64,000 bases of DNA from Hymenobacter sedentarius (GTDB taxonomy: Bacteria; Bacteroidota; Bacteroidia; Cytophagales; Hymenobacteraceae). Below the pieces are notes generated by a model. It was not told the DNA's origin and ran no database searches. It was given only the letters and a program-made list of their open reading frames with translations. The stretch covers positions 248,001 through 312,000 of the forward strand of contig NZ_CP013909.1 of assembly GCF_001507645.1 (NCBI RefSeq), in the 5' to 3' direction. Of this stretch, positions 28,666 to 36,191 are shown piece by piece (the first letter of the stretch is position 1; each line of letters starts with the position of its first letter). The position numbers and the translations under genes were made by a program.

Positions 28666-29010
28666 CTACCACTTCAACCGGCTGAGCAGGTTGACGTCGG
28701 TGGTCTGGAAGTTGCGGTAAATCATGACGATGATGCCCAGGCCTACTGAGACTTCGGCGGCGGCTACGGCCATGATGAAAAACACGAAAATCTGCCCGTT
28801 GGGGTCGGCGCGGTAGGCCGAGAAGGCCGTGAGCAGAATGTTCACGGCGTTGAGCATCAGCTCTACGCACATGAAAATAATGATGGCGTTGCGCCGCACC
28901 AGCACCCCCGTCACGCCGATGGCAAACAGGGCCGAGGCGAAAAAGACGTAGTACTGCAGCGGAACGGTGCGGATAACTTCGGGAATGGTCTGGCAAACGG
29001 TTTGGTCCAT
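28666..29010 (-). CDS. nuoK: NADH-quinone oxidoreductase subunit K
   Basis: 114-residue complex I membrane subunit with three transmembrane helices. Key segments are VPLQYYVFFASALFAIGVTG, the conserved acidic motif FMCVELMLNAVNILLTAF (Glu in the membrane) and VFFIMAVAAAEVSVGLGIIV with the second membrane Glu. It begins about ten residues earlier than E. coli NuoK. A TACCTTTG element at 29052-29059 supplies a promoter, so nuoK is first in a nuoK-nuoL unit; nuoJ is not adjacent. Confidence 0.96.
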   Translation of the reverse strand: MDQTVCQTIPEVIRTVPLQYYVFFASALFAIGVTGVLVRRNAIIIFMCVELMLNAVNILLTAFSAYRADPNGQIFVFFIMAVAAAEVSVGLGIIVMIYRNFQTTDVNLLSRLKW

Positions 29011-29051
29011 GCGAAAGGGCCGGCGATAGAACAGTGCAGCCGGCCGGCCGG

Positions 29052-29059
29052 CAAAGGTA
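29052..29059 (-). promoter_or_regulatory. -7 element of the nuoK-nuoL unit
   Basis: TACCTTTG on the minus strand fits TAnnTTTG, about 42 nt before the nuoK ATG. The same octamer precedes mreB and purH in this window. Confidence 0.5.
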
Positions 29060-29118
29060 TCCTTGAAAAATGGAAAATTCGGGGTGATTTTGCGTGTGGC
29101 ATCCTCAACAATAGGACC

Positions 29119-29308
29119 GTCCTGCTGAGCGCAGCCGAAGCATCTCGACCGCGTACCTAATCTAATCGCCCGGTATTAATCGTCTGTCATGCTGACGCAG
29201 GAAGCATCTTATCAGGTTAGAACAAGTCGTTCTGCGGCGATTAGATGCTTCGCAGGCTCAACATGACACGAGGCGCCCGCCGGATGCTTCGGCTGCGCTC
29301 AGCAGGAC
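29119..29308. repeat. Nested inverted repeats, family A
   Basis: Outer arms GTCCTGCTGAGCGCAGCC... (29119-29144) and its exact 26-bp reverse complement (29283-29308). Inside, an imperfect second pair runs from CTGTCATGCTGACGCAGG near 29184 to CAACATGACAC near 29270. Together they fill most of the 360-bp gap between nuoK and the sigma factor gene. One element appears to have inserted into another. Confidence 0.9.
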
Positions 29309-29373
29309 GGGCGAATAAGTCCGGCCTGCAAAAGTTAAAGTAATTTCGGGGGGCCAGCGTCTGCTTGTTCAGA

Positions 29374-29985
29374 ATGGAAACCATGGCACTTTCGCTCCCC
29401 TCCTCCCTTGCTTCGATGTCGGCCTCGCAGCAAGACCGCCAGATTGCCGACGCCGTGCGACAGCAGCGGCCGCGGCTGCTGCAGTTCATCCGGCGCCGCA
29501 TCCCCGACGAAGCCGAGGCCGAAGACCTCCTGCAGGACGTCTTTGCCGAGCTCGTGGAGAGCTACCGCTTGCTCAAGCCCGTGGAGCAGGCTGCGGCTTG
29601 GCTGTTTCGGGTGGCCCGCAACCGCATCACCGACCTGTACCGCCGCAAGCGCCCCTTGAGCCTGGAGGCGGCCTTCGGTGCGGCCGAAGCCTCCGACGAC
29701 GGCGAAGGCCTTCTGCTGGCCGACCTGCTGCCCGCTCCCGACGACTCGCCCGAAAACCGGCTGCTGCGCGAAACCCTTATGGATGCTCTCACCGATGCGC
29801 TGGCCGAACTGCCGGCCGCCCAGCGTCAGGTATTTGTATGGCACGAACTAGAGGACAAGACCTTCCGGGAAATGGAGGAAGAAACGGGCGTACCCCTCAA
29901 AACCCTGATTTCGCGCAAGCACTACGCCGTGCTGCACCTGCGCAAACGCCTGCAAAAACTGTACACCGAGTTATTCACCGATTAA
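29374..29985 (+). CDS. Sigma-70 family RNA polymerase sigma factor (ECF type)
   Basis: 203 residues from the ATG at 29374. Region 2 includes RRRIPDEAEAEDLLQDVFAE and AAAWLFRVARNRITDLYRRK; region 4 includes ELPAAQRQVFVWHELEDKTF and REMEEETGVPLKTLISRKHY. A 60-residue acidic linker joins them. The size and lack of region 3 mark an extracytoplasmic-function sigma factor. A second in-frame ATG at 29383 is possible. A short membrane protein gene follows after about 95 bp and may encode its regulator or target. The signal is unknown. Confidence 0.92.
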   Translation: METMALSLPSSLASMSASQQDRQIADAVRQQRPRLLQFIRRRIPDEAEAEDLLQDVFAELVESYRLLKPVEQAAAWLFRVARNRITDLYRRKRPLSLEAAFGAAEASDDGEGLLLADLLPAPDDSPENRLLRETLMDALTDALAELPAAQRQVFVWHELEDKTFREMEEETGVPLKTLISRKHYAVLHLRKRLQKLYTELFTD

Positions 29986-30080
29986 TTCTTGGTTGTCAGT
30001 TGCTCGTTGTCAGGCTTGTATATAATTTCCTGAAAACTATATAACTGCAGCTAACAACTAACAACGAACCACTACTTATC

Positions 30081-30464
30081 ATGGACCGTAAATTCTGGCT
30101 GCTCCGCGGCCTCCGCATTTTCCTCTTCGCGGCGCTGTTTCTTACTGCTGCTGTATTCCTGACCCAGTACCTCTGGAACTGGCTAGTGCCAGAGCTGTTC
30201 CACGGCCCGGCCATCGGCCTGGGCCAAACGGTGGGCCTGCTGGTGCTGAGCCGCATTCTGTTCGGCGGCTTTCGGGGAGGCGGGCGGCCCGGCGCCTGGG
30301 CGCAGCGGCGCAAGGCCTGGCAGCAGCGCATGGCCGGCCGCCTCGAGCACCTGAGCCCCGAAGAGCGCGAAAAATTCCGCCTGCAAATGCAACAGCGCTG
30401 CGGTATGGGCTGGATGCGCCGGCCCGAAACTGCGGCCGAACCCAAAATGGAGCAACCGGCTTAG
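30081..30464 (+). CDS. Small membrane protein downstream of the sigma factor
   Basis: 127 residues with two hydrophobic N-terminal helices (IFLFAALFLTAAVFLTQYL and IGLGQTVGLLVLSRILFGG). A Gly/Arg-rich stretch and a basic helical tail containing LEHLSPEEREKFRLQMQQRC follow. I recognise no named domain; the LSPEER helix resembles those of Spy/CpxP-like proteins only in pattern. The gap from the sigma gene holds an imperfect inverted repeat (GGTTGTCAGTTGCTCGTTGT and its mate). A terminator follows the stop, so the two genes form one unit. An anti-sigma-like role is a guess from position. Confidence 0.65.
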   Translation: MDRKFWLLRGLRIFLFAALFLTAAVFLTQYLWNWLVPELFHGPAIGLGQTVGLLVLSRILFGGFRGGGRPGAWAQRRKAWQQRMAGRLEHLSPEEREKFRLQMQQRCGMGWMRRPETAAEPKMEQPA

Positions 30465-30499
30465 CACCTGCGCGCCACAGCATGAAAATTATTTTAGTG

Positions 30500-30535
30500 G
30501 CGCGGCTCCTTGATAAAAGGAGCCGCGCTTTTTTA
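30500..30535 (+). terminator. Rho-independent terminator
   Basis: Perfect stem GCGCGGCTCCT / AGGAGCCGCGC with a 7-nt loop followed by TTTTTT. It ends the sigma factor unit. Confidence 0.9.
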
Positions 30536-30546
30536 TTGGCTTTTTA

Positions 30547-30564
30547 TTTAGACATTTGCCTAAA
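30547..30564. promoter_or_regulatory. Candidate SdpR operator palindrome
   Basis: TTTAGACATTTGCCTAAA: seven of nine base pairs match as a palindrome (TTTAGnCA...TGnCTAAA). It lies 16 nt before the ArsR/SdpR-type repressor gene and would suit autorepression. Confidence 0.5.
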
Positions 30565-30579
30565 CATTAAAACACCGCC

Positions 30580-30834
30580 ATGAATGCCCTCTTCAAAGCC
30601 CTGAACGACCCCACCCGGCGGGCTATTCTGGAGAGGCTGCGCAACGGGCCGGCCACGGCGGGCGCCATTGCCGAGCAGTTCCAGTTCTCCGCCCCCACCA
30701 TCAGCCACCACCTCGACCTGCTGCGCCAGGCCGAGCTGGTGACGAGCCAGAAGCAAGGCCAATTCGTGGTCTACACCCTCAACATGACCGTGTTCGACGA
30801 GCTGTTGGGCTGGCTCTACCAGTTCAAATCCTAA
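30580..30834 (+). CDS. ArsR/SdpR-type winged-helix autorepressor
   Basis: 84-residue winged-helix protein. LFKALNDPTRRAILERLRNG opens the ArsR fold; AIAEQFQFSAPTISHHLDLL is the recognition region, and VTSQKQGQFVVYTLN the wing. There are no metal-binding Cys, as expected for the SdpR subgroup. In Bacillus subtilis, SdpR represses its own operon with sdpI and is relieved when SdpI sequesters it; the same gene order here (an SdpI-like gene 36 bp downstream) suggests the same circuit. A palindrome at 30547-30564 is a likely operator. Confidence 0.9.
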   Translation: MNALFKALNDPTRRAILERLRNGPATAGAIAEQFQFSAPTISHHLDLLRQAELVTSQKQGQFVVYTLNMTVFDELLGWLYQFKS

Positions 30835-30870
30835 GCCGCGCTCCCCTTTCGCATAAACTCCAACGTTTCC

Positions 30871-31536
30871 ATGAAAAAGAACCTGCTTCTCTGGCAACTG
30901 CTCACCCTGCTGGCGTTGCTAGTGCCCACGGCCTACCTCGCGTATGCATGGGCGGGGCTGCCGGCCCAGGTGCCCACGCACTTTGGGCTCGACGGCCAGC
31001 CCAACGGCTACACCCGCCGCGAGCACCTCTGGCTGCTTACCCTGGCTTTGCCGCTGGGCCTGGCGGTGCTGCTCAGCGTGCTGCCGCGCCTCGACCCCAA
31101 GCACCGCATCGCCACCGACACCGCCAATTTTCAGAAGCTGCGCCTGGCCCTCGTGGGGCTCGTCAGTGGGCTGGCTTGCTATTGCCTCTACGTGGCCCTG
31201 CACCCCAGCGCCTCGTCGGGCCGGGGGCCGGCGGTCATTGTGGGGCTGAGTTTCGCCTTGCTGGGCAACTACCTCACCACGGTGCAGCCCAACTATTTTG
31301 TGGGCATCCGCACGCCCTGGACGCTGGAAAGCGCAGCCGTCTGGGCCCGCACGCACCGCGTGGGCGGCATTCTCTTCTGCTTGGCCGGGCTGCTCATGGT
31401 GGCCCTGGGGCTGGTGCTGCCCCTGGCCTGGGTAGGCAAGGCTTTGCTGGGCTTGATACTGGGCACGGTGGCCTTTTGCTACTTCTACTCCTACCTGCTT
31501 TTCCGACAGCAGGAGCGGCTGGGCCGCTCGGCCTAA
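30871..31536 (+). CDS. SdpI family membrane protein (DUF1648)
   Basis: 221 residues, about six membrane segments. The N-terminal DUF1648 part contains GLPAQVPTHFGLDGQPNGYT, and the C-terminal SdpI part has YFVGIRTPWTLESAAVWART with the conserved W-x-R-T-H motif. In Bacillus, SdpI confers immunity to the SdpC toxin and acts as a signal receptor for SdpR. No toxin gene is seen nearby. In Bacteroidota such pairs are common without SdpC, so the ligand is unknown. Confidence 0.9.
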   Translation: MKKNLLLWQLLTLLALLVPTAYLAYAWAGLPAQVPTHFGLDGQPNGYTRREHLWLLTLALPLGLAVLLSVLPRLDPKHRIATDTANFQKLRLALVGLVSGLACYCLYVALHPSASSGRGPAVIVGLSFALLGNYLTTVQPNYFVGIRTPWTLESAAVWARTHRVGGILFCLAGLLMVALGLVLPLAWVGKALLGLILGTVAFCYFYSYLLFRQQERLGRSA

Positions 31537-31721
31537 GCCGCACAGCGCGCTGGCACTTTCCCGCCCAGCGGCCCCACAAGCTGGACCACAAGTGGGGTTT
31601 TAATGCTAACCAAAAGCCGCTTCACTTGCAGTGGGGCGGCGTTCTGCATTTGTATGCTTTGAATTGCCATCGCCCAATTTGGCCTTTACTTATAATTACA
31701 ATAATTTTTTAATTGTCAATA

Positions 31722-31754
31722 TTTGCAATTCGCTATTATTAGTTTGTACGTTTG
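31722..31754 (+). promoter_or_regulatory. Bacteroidota-type promoter
   Basis: TTTG (31722-31725), a 21-nt spacer and TACGTTTG (31747-31754) match the -33/-7 consensus. The start codon of the downstream secreted protein is at 31792. Confidence 0.65.
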
Positions 31755-31791
31755 CAATGCCCAATCAAAAAAGACATCAACGCAATTCTAT

Positions 31792-32211
31792 ATGACCTCA
31801 CGCTTTACATCTGCTGTAATCGCCTTAGGCTTGTTATTCTTAGCGCTGCCCGGCCGGGCTCAGTTCGCCTACGCCAGCGTGGCGCCGCCCAAAAAGGCTG
31901 TTACGAAGCCGGCAGCCGTAGAAAACACCAAAGCGACCACATATAAGCTGGTGCACGGGGTGATACAGGACGAGCAGGGTGCTCTGCCCGGGGCCACCGT
32001 TCGGCTGCACGGCACCCGCACCATCGCCGTGACCAACTCCGAAGGAGAATTTGAACTCCGCGTGCCCGCCGATGCCAAAGCCGTGAAGCTGGTGTGCAGC
32101 TACGGCGGTTTGCAAGAGACCGTACTCACCACCGCACCCGTTCAGGCCGTGGGCTCTGTGTACCTGGTGCGCCCCACCCGGCCCTCGGCCAACGAGCTGA
32201 GCGACGAATAA
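31792..32211 (+). CDS. Secreted carboxypeptidase-like regulatory domain protein, copy 1
   Basis: 139 residues. Signal peptide MTSRFTSAVIALGLLFLALP (cleavage near GRAQ), a short Lys/Pro linker, then one carboxypeptidase-like regulatory domain with VIQDEQGALPGATVRLHGTR, AVTNSEGEFELRVP and KLVCSYGGLQETVL. This domain normally forms the N-terminal extension of SusC-type receptors; here it stands alone. It has its own promoter. A paralogue lies 280 bp downstream. Function unknown; a surface or periplasmic adaptor is possible. Confidence 0.8.
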   Translation: MTSRFTSAVIALGLLFLALPGRAQFAYASVAPPKKAVTKPAAVENTKATTYKLVHGVIQDEQGALPGATVRLHGTRTIAVTNSEGEFELRVPADAKAVKLVCSYGGLQETVLTTAPVQAVGSVYLVRPTRPSANELSDE

Positions 32212-32435
32212 GCCTCATCCTTACCAAAACACCTCTTTCACCAAGGCAACCGGCACCTTTTTTCTGCAAAACAGTGCCTTAGCAAAAACCCTGGCCCCAT
32301 ACGGTCGGGGTTTTTTTATGCCCGAAAAGCTGGCTTTCGCAAACAGCAATTTCACTCGCCTAGCCAAATCATTCATTGACCGGTGCAAATATGACCGTTG
32401 GGCCAAACAGGGCCAAACGGGGTTATATACAAGTC

Positions 32436-32443
32436 TAGATTTG
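32436..32443 (+). promoter_or_regulatory. -7 element of the second regulatory-domain gene
   Basis: TAGATTTG matches TAnnTTTG, 50 nt before the ATG at 32494. No -33 element at the expected distance. Confidence 0.4.
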
Positions 32444-32493
32444 TATCATTCAAAAACCCCACGGCTTTTCCCACCTTATCTGTACCTCGTCGC

Positions 32494-33015
32494 ATGCGCT
32501 CTTCTTTACTCCTGGCCGTCACTTCCCTCCTCATCCTCGCCCTGAGCCTGACCGGCCCCCGCGCCCAGGCCCAGAGCAAGCCCGCCAGTAAGCTGCTGTT
32601 AGCCTCGGCCGCTCCGGTGGGCAGCCGGCCCGCTGCAGTGGGCAATGGGCGTACCAGCAAGGCCGCCAGCCCCAGCAGTGCCACCAAGGTGGTGAGCGGG
32701 CGGGTAATGGGCCCGGCCGGCGTGCAGGTGGGTGCAGTGGTCGAAGTGGCCGGCACCGAAGAAGCGACCGTTACCAATGCCAACGGCGAATTCAGCCTGA
32801 CCGTGCCGGACAACGGCAGCCCCGTGCAGCTGGTGGCCAGCTACGCCGGCTTCGCCGATGAGACCACGACCATTGCCGCCGACGATTGCTCGGCCACGCT
32901 GAAGCTGAGCACTGCCCAGCCCGTAACGTGCACCATTGCCCGCCGCCAAGGCATGAAGGCCTACCTCAAGACGGCGCACCGCCAGGCCCGCCGCTCTTTG
33001 CGCAGCATCAAGTAA
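32494..33015 (+). CDS. Secreted carboxypeptidase-like regulatory domain protein, copy 2
   Basis: 173 residues from the ATG at 32494 (MRSSLLLAVTSLLILALSLT). Signal peptide, Ser/Ala-rich linker, then the domain with VVSGRVMGPAGVQVGAVVEV, ATVTNANGEFSLTVPDNG and QLVASYAGFADETTT. It ends with a basic tail (KTAHRQARRSLRSIK) absent from copy 1. Sequence order matches the neighbouring paralogue, so the two arose by duplication and then diverged. A long terminator hairpin follows. Confidence 0.8.
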   Translation: MRSSLLLAVTSLLILALSLTGPRAQAQSKPASKLLLASAAPVGSRPAAVGNGRTSKAASPSSATKVVSGRVMGPAGVQVGAVVEVAGTEEATVTNANGEFSLTVPDNGSPVQLVASYAGFADETTTIAADDCSATLKLSTAQPVTCTIARRQGMKAYLKTAHRQARRSLRSIK

Positions 33016-33025
33016 GCGCGAGAAA

Positions 33026-33085
33026 GCAGCCGACGCAAAAAAGCCCAGCCCAATTAATGGAGCTGGGCTTTTTTGCGTCGGCTGC
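33026..33085. terminator. Long bidirectional terminator
   Basis: Perfect 24-bp arms at 33026-33049 and 33062-33085 (core AAAAAAGCCCAGC / GCTGGGCTTTTTT) with a 12-nt loop. It serves the plus-strand secreted protein and the minus-strand remnant. Confidence 0.92.
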
Positions 33086-33093
33086 CTGGCGGC

Positions 33094-33430
33094 CTACAAT
33101 TTTATATCCTTGGCATTGTCTTCCAGCACGCGGTCTGTCAGCTCGTGATAGGGGTCTACGGCGGCTTTGGCGAGCTCCTTGGCCACTACAAACTGGAACT
33201 TGTTGGTGCTGGTGTGAATGCGGTGCTTGGTGAGCAGCGGTGTTACAGGCTTTTTGTCTTTGCCCAAGGCCGGGAAAATGGCTACGGGCAGGTAGTCGTT
33301 TTCGGGACTTGAGCTCCATCTTGTAGTGGAAGTAGCGGCGGTTGCCCTGAGCCCGGGTAGAGAAAAGCCACAGTAACGAGTGACTTGAGGGGAGAAATAT
33401 GCCGCAAGATGAGGCCAGGAGCCCCGCCAA
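33094..33430 (-). pseudogene. Frameshifted hypothetical gene
   Basis: Coding sequence runs in one frame through QGNRRYFHYKMELKS, then continues one frame over as ENDYLPVAIFPALGKDKKP, TKHRIHTSTNKFQFVVAKEL and ends RVLEDNAKDIKL with a stop at 33094. A single base seems lost in a C/A run near 33313. The upstream limit is unclear. I do not recognise the family; the joined product would be about 110 residues. A sequencing error is an alternative explanation. Confidence 0.5.
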
Positions 33431-33558
33431 CGTTGCAGGTTAGCTTTTATTTAATATTCATATGTTAATAATTTTAAACGCGAGGGTAGCGCTGCGGAAT
33501 TTTGCACGGTTGCCCGCCAGGGCACTACCTTCATACTCGACTATAGCCCGCCTCTGCC

Positions 33559-34377
33559 ATGCACATTCTCCGTCACGTTGACCTCACCAAAGTCTTTTTC
33601 GTTGATATTGAGACCGTGCCCTGTCATAGCTGCCACGACGAGCTGCCCGAAACCCACCGGCCGCTCTGGGAAAAGTTCAGCACCAAACGCCACGCCAAGG
33701 AGGTGGCCGACGGCAAAACCCACCCGGAGCTGTATGAAAAAGCGGGCCTTTACGCCGAATTCGGCAAAGTGGTGTGCATCTCGGTTGGCTATTTCCGCTA
33801 CCTGAAGGACGACGCGCTCGAGTTCCGGGTCAAGTCCTTTGCCGACGACGACGAGTGCGCGGTGCTCAGCGGCTTCGGGAAGTTTCTGGAGCGCTTTCCG
33901 CCCGCCAGCCAGGACTACCGGCCCAAGCTCGACACGGCCGGCAAAGACGGCTACTACCTCTGCGCCCACAACGGCCGCGAGTTCGACTACGGCTACATGG
34001 GCCGCCGCATGCTCATCTGCGGGCAGCCCATTCCGCCTATGCTCGACATTGCCGGCCACAAGCCCTGGGACCTGCCCCACCTGCTCGATACCATGGACCT
34101 CTGGAAGTTTGGCGACAACAAAGGCCACATTTCCCTGCCCCTGCTGGCCGGCGTTTTCGGCATCCCGTCGCCCAAAGACGACATCGACGGCTCGCAGGTG
34201 GGCTACACCTACTGGACCGAAAAAAACCTCAAGCGCATCGTGACCTACTGCGAAAAGGACGTCATCACCACGGCCCGCGTTTACCTGCACTACACCGGCC
34301 AGAAGGCTCTGTGGCCCGAGGTGCAGGTGACCCACACGGCCTGGCCCGCCGTGCCCGCTATGCGCGTGATGGCCTAA
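33559..34377 (+). CDS. Predicted PolB-like 3'-5' exonuclease
   Basis: 272-residue DnaQ-superfamily exonuclease of the PolB-like group. ExoI motif VFFVDIETVP carries the first Asp and Glu, ExoII is CAHNGREFDYGYMGRRM, and ExoIII is RIVTYCEKDVITTARVYLHY with the last Asp. These are the metal-binding residues of DEDD exonucleases. It degrades DNA or RNA 3' to 5'; the role is unassigned in this family. It is monocistronic with a strong terminator. Confidence 0.9.
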   Translation: MHILRHVDLTKVFFVDIETVPCHSCHDELPETHRPLWEKFSTKRHAKEVADGKTHPELYEKAGLYAEFGKVVCISVGYFRYLKDDALEFRVKSFADDDECAVLSGFGKFLERFPPASQDYRPKLDTAGKDGYYLCAHNGREFDYGYMGRRMLICGQPIPPMLDIAGHKPWDLPHLLDTMDLWKFGDNKGHISLPLLAGVFGIPSPKDDIDGSQVGYTYWTEKNLKRIVTYCEKDVITTARVYLHYTGQKALWPEVQVTHTAWPAVPAMRVMA

Positions 34378-34402
34378 CACATTTTCTCACAAGCAATTCG
34401 AC

Positions 34403-34431
34403 AAAGGGCAGCCCAACAGGCTGCCCTTTTT
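34403..34431 (+). terminator. Rho-independent terminator
   Basis: AAAGGGCAGCC / GGCTGCCCTTT stem with a 5-nt loop and a T run, 25 bp after the exonuclease stop. Confidence 0.88.
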
Positions 34432-34432
34432 G

Positions 34433-34778
34433 ATGGTCGAACGCCAGCGATGCGCCCCGGCAGCTCAACATAATGCCAACACTTATTAATACTATTTTTA
34501 CCTCAACGCCTTCGGGCACGAAACCGGGTCAATTTTGATTGCGCCCATTTTAGCTCACTTGCTTTATTTCAATGCCCTCAAATGAATATTAGCCTTTTTA
34601 CGCACTTATTAGCCATAAATAAAAACAAGTCCTGCATTATTGTTGCCATAATTTGATACTCAAAAACAATAAAACGAAAGACATGGAAGCACTTGCCTCA
34701 TGGCAATACTCATAAAACAGCTTTTGTTTCTCATTTAATTTCAATCTCTATATAGCCCCTTCTTTTACTTTCCGTTTT
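34433..34778. other. AT-rich intergenic region
   Basis: About 350 bp, much richer in A and T than the flanking genes, without a plausible reading frame or repeat. It presumably contains the promoter of the T9SS cargo gene, but I cannot point to a convincing TAnnTTTG element. Confidence 0.5.
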
Positions 34779-35798
34779 ATGCCTTCACGCATTTTATCGC
34801 TGCTACTGCTGTGTCTGGCAGTTGGGCTATCGTTTGGCCGCGTCCAGGCCCAGGTCTCGGCTCCTAGCCAGGGCGGTGAAGTCCGCATTGTCCGGGTCAC
34901 GGACACGACCATGGAACTGGAATTTGGCATCGGGGGCACGGGCCAGGGCCGGGTACTGGCGCTGGCCGCCACCGTGGGGGGCATGCCCGTGCCGCTGGTG
35001 GCCGCCGACGACCATTTTTACACCGGCAACGCGGCCTATGGCCAGGGCACTGCACTCGGGACCGGCTATGCGGTGTATAGCGGCGCGGGCCACGCCGTCA
35101 CGGTCACGGGCCTCCAGCCCAACACGTACTACTACATCACCAACGCCGAGTACAACGCCGCCGGCGCCAGCATTGCCTACAACACCCGCAGCACCAGCAT
35201 CTCCATCGCCACCCGCAGCGCGCCACCCGCTCCCCTGCCCGTTGAGCTAACTTCGTTTACCGGCACCGTGGATGCCCGCGGCATGGCCCTGCTGCACTGG
35301 ACCACCGCCACCGAGCGCAACACGGCCTATTTTGGGCTGGAACGCTCGCTCAACAGCTCCACGTTTGCCGAAGCCGGCCGGGTGGCCGCGGCGGGCACCA
35401 GCACCCGCCCGCTAACCTACCAGTGGCCCGACCTGCAGCGGCTCACGCAGCCCACGTACTACCGCCTCCGGCAGGTAGACCGCGACGGCGCGGTGCACTA
35501 CAGCGCCGTGGTGGCCCTGGCCCCGGCGCCGCGCCTGGCCCGCCGGGTGGAGGTGTACCCCGTGCCGAGCGCCGGCCAACTCGTGCAGTTGTTGCTGCAG
35601 GCTTACGACGATGAAGTGGTTGGGCTGCGCGTCAGCGATGCCCTGGGGCGGGTACTGCTGGCCCGCACCCTGGCCCCGACGGAAGCGTACTACCTCGCGT
35701 CGCTTCCCCTGCCGGCAGGGTTAGCCTCGGGCACCTACGTCCTCACGCTGTTTGGCAGCGGCACGCCCATCCAAAAGCGCTTCGTGGTATCGGATTGA
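34779..35798 (+). CDS. T9SS type A sorting domain protein
   Basis: 339-residue secreted protein. Signal peptide MPSRILSLLLLCLAVGLSFG (cleavage near VQAQ), a fibronectin-III-like domain (GHAVTVTGLQPNTYYYITNA), and the frequent Cytophagales module PLPVELTSFTGTVDARG, LHWTTATERNTAYFGLERS and YYRLRQVDRDG. It ends with a type A sorting signal: VEVYPVPSAGQL, VSDALGRVLL, and GTYVLTLFGSGTPIQKRFVV. It is exported by the type IX system and probably surface attached. The mature function is unknown. Confidence 0.92.
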   Translation: MPSRILSLLLLCLAVGLSFGRVQAQVSAPSQGGEVRIVRVTDTTMELEFGIGGTGQGRVLALAATVGGMPVPLVAADDHFYTGNAAYGQGTALGTGYAVYSGAGHAVTVTGLQPNTYYYITNAEYNAAGASIAYNTRSTSISIATRSAPPAPLPVELTSFTGTVDARGMALLHWTTATERNTAYFGLERSLNSSTFAEAGRVAAAGTSTRPLTYQWPDLQRLTQPTYYRLRQVDRDGAVHYSAVVALAPAPRLARRVEVYPVPSAGQLVQLLLQAYDDEVVGLRVSDALGRVLLARTLAPTEAYYLASLPLPAGLASGTYVLTLFGSGTPIQKRFVVSD

Positions 35799-35882
35799 TT
35801 GCCGCGTTTTCTCGCGGGCCGTCCTCGATTCAAAGGCCACCGCATTAAAAACCCAGCCCAAATTTCCTGGCAAGTACCGCCC

Positions 35883-35913
35883 AATGCCCTTTCCGACGGA
35901 AGGGCATTTTTTT
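35883..35913 (+). terminator. Rho-independent terminator after the first T9SS gene
   Basis: AATGCCCTTTCC pairs with GGAAGGGCATT (one bulged T), followed by a T run. The rest of the 390-bp gap to the next gene becomes AT-rich towards 36190 and shows no gene. Confidence 0.78.
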
Positions 35914-36191
35914 GTGCCTTAACGAAAAATGTTGGGCTGTAATCCCCGGTTTCATTGCTGCGCCGCCAGGTAAGCTCAACCATCCAACAAGCCTCGAAAC
36001 TGGCGCCCAAGGGCCACGCCTCACTGCCAAGCCGCCCTCCTACCTCAACAGCAGCCAAACTGCCAGCAAGCCACAAACTCGACAGTATAAAAGAAAGATT
36101 TTCTTTGATTAATCGACACTTTTTTTTCAGTAAATTCCGTAAAATACTTTGTCTATCGATTTTTCATTTACACTATTTATAGCCCACTACC

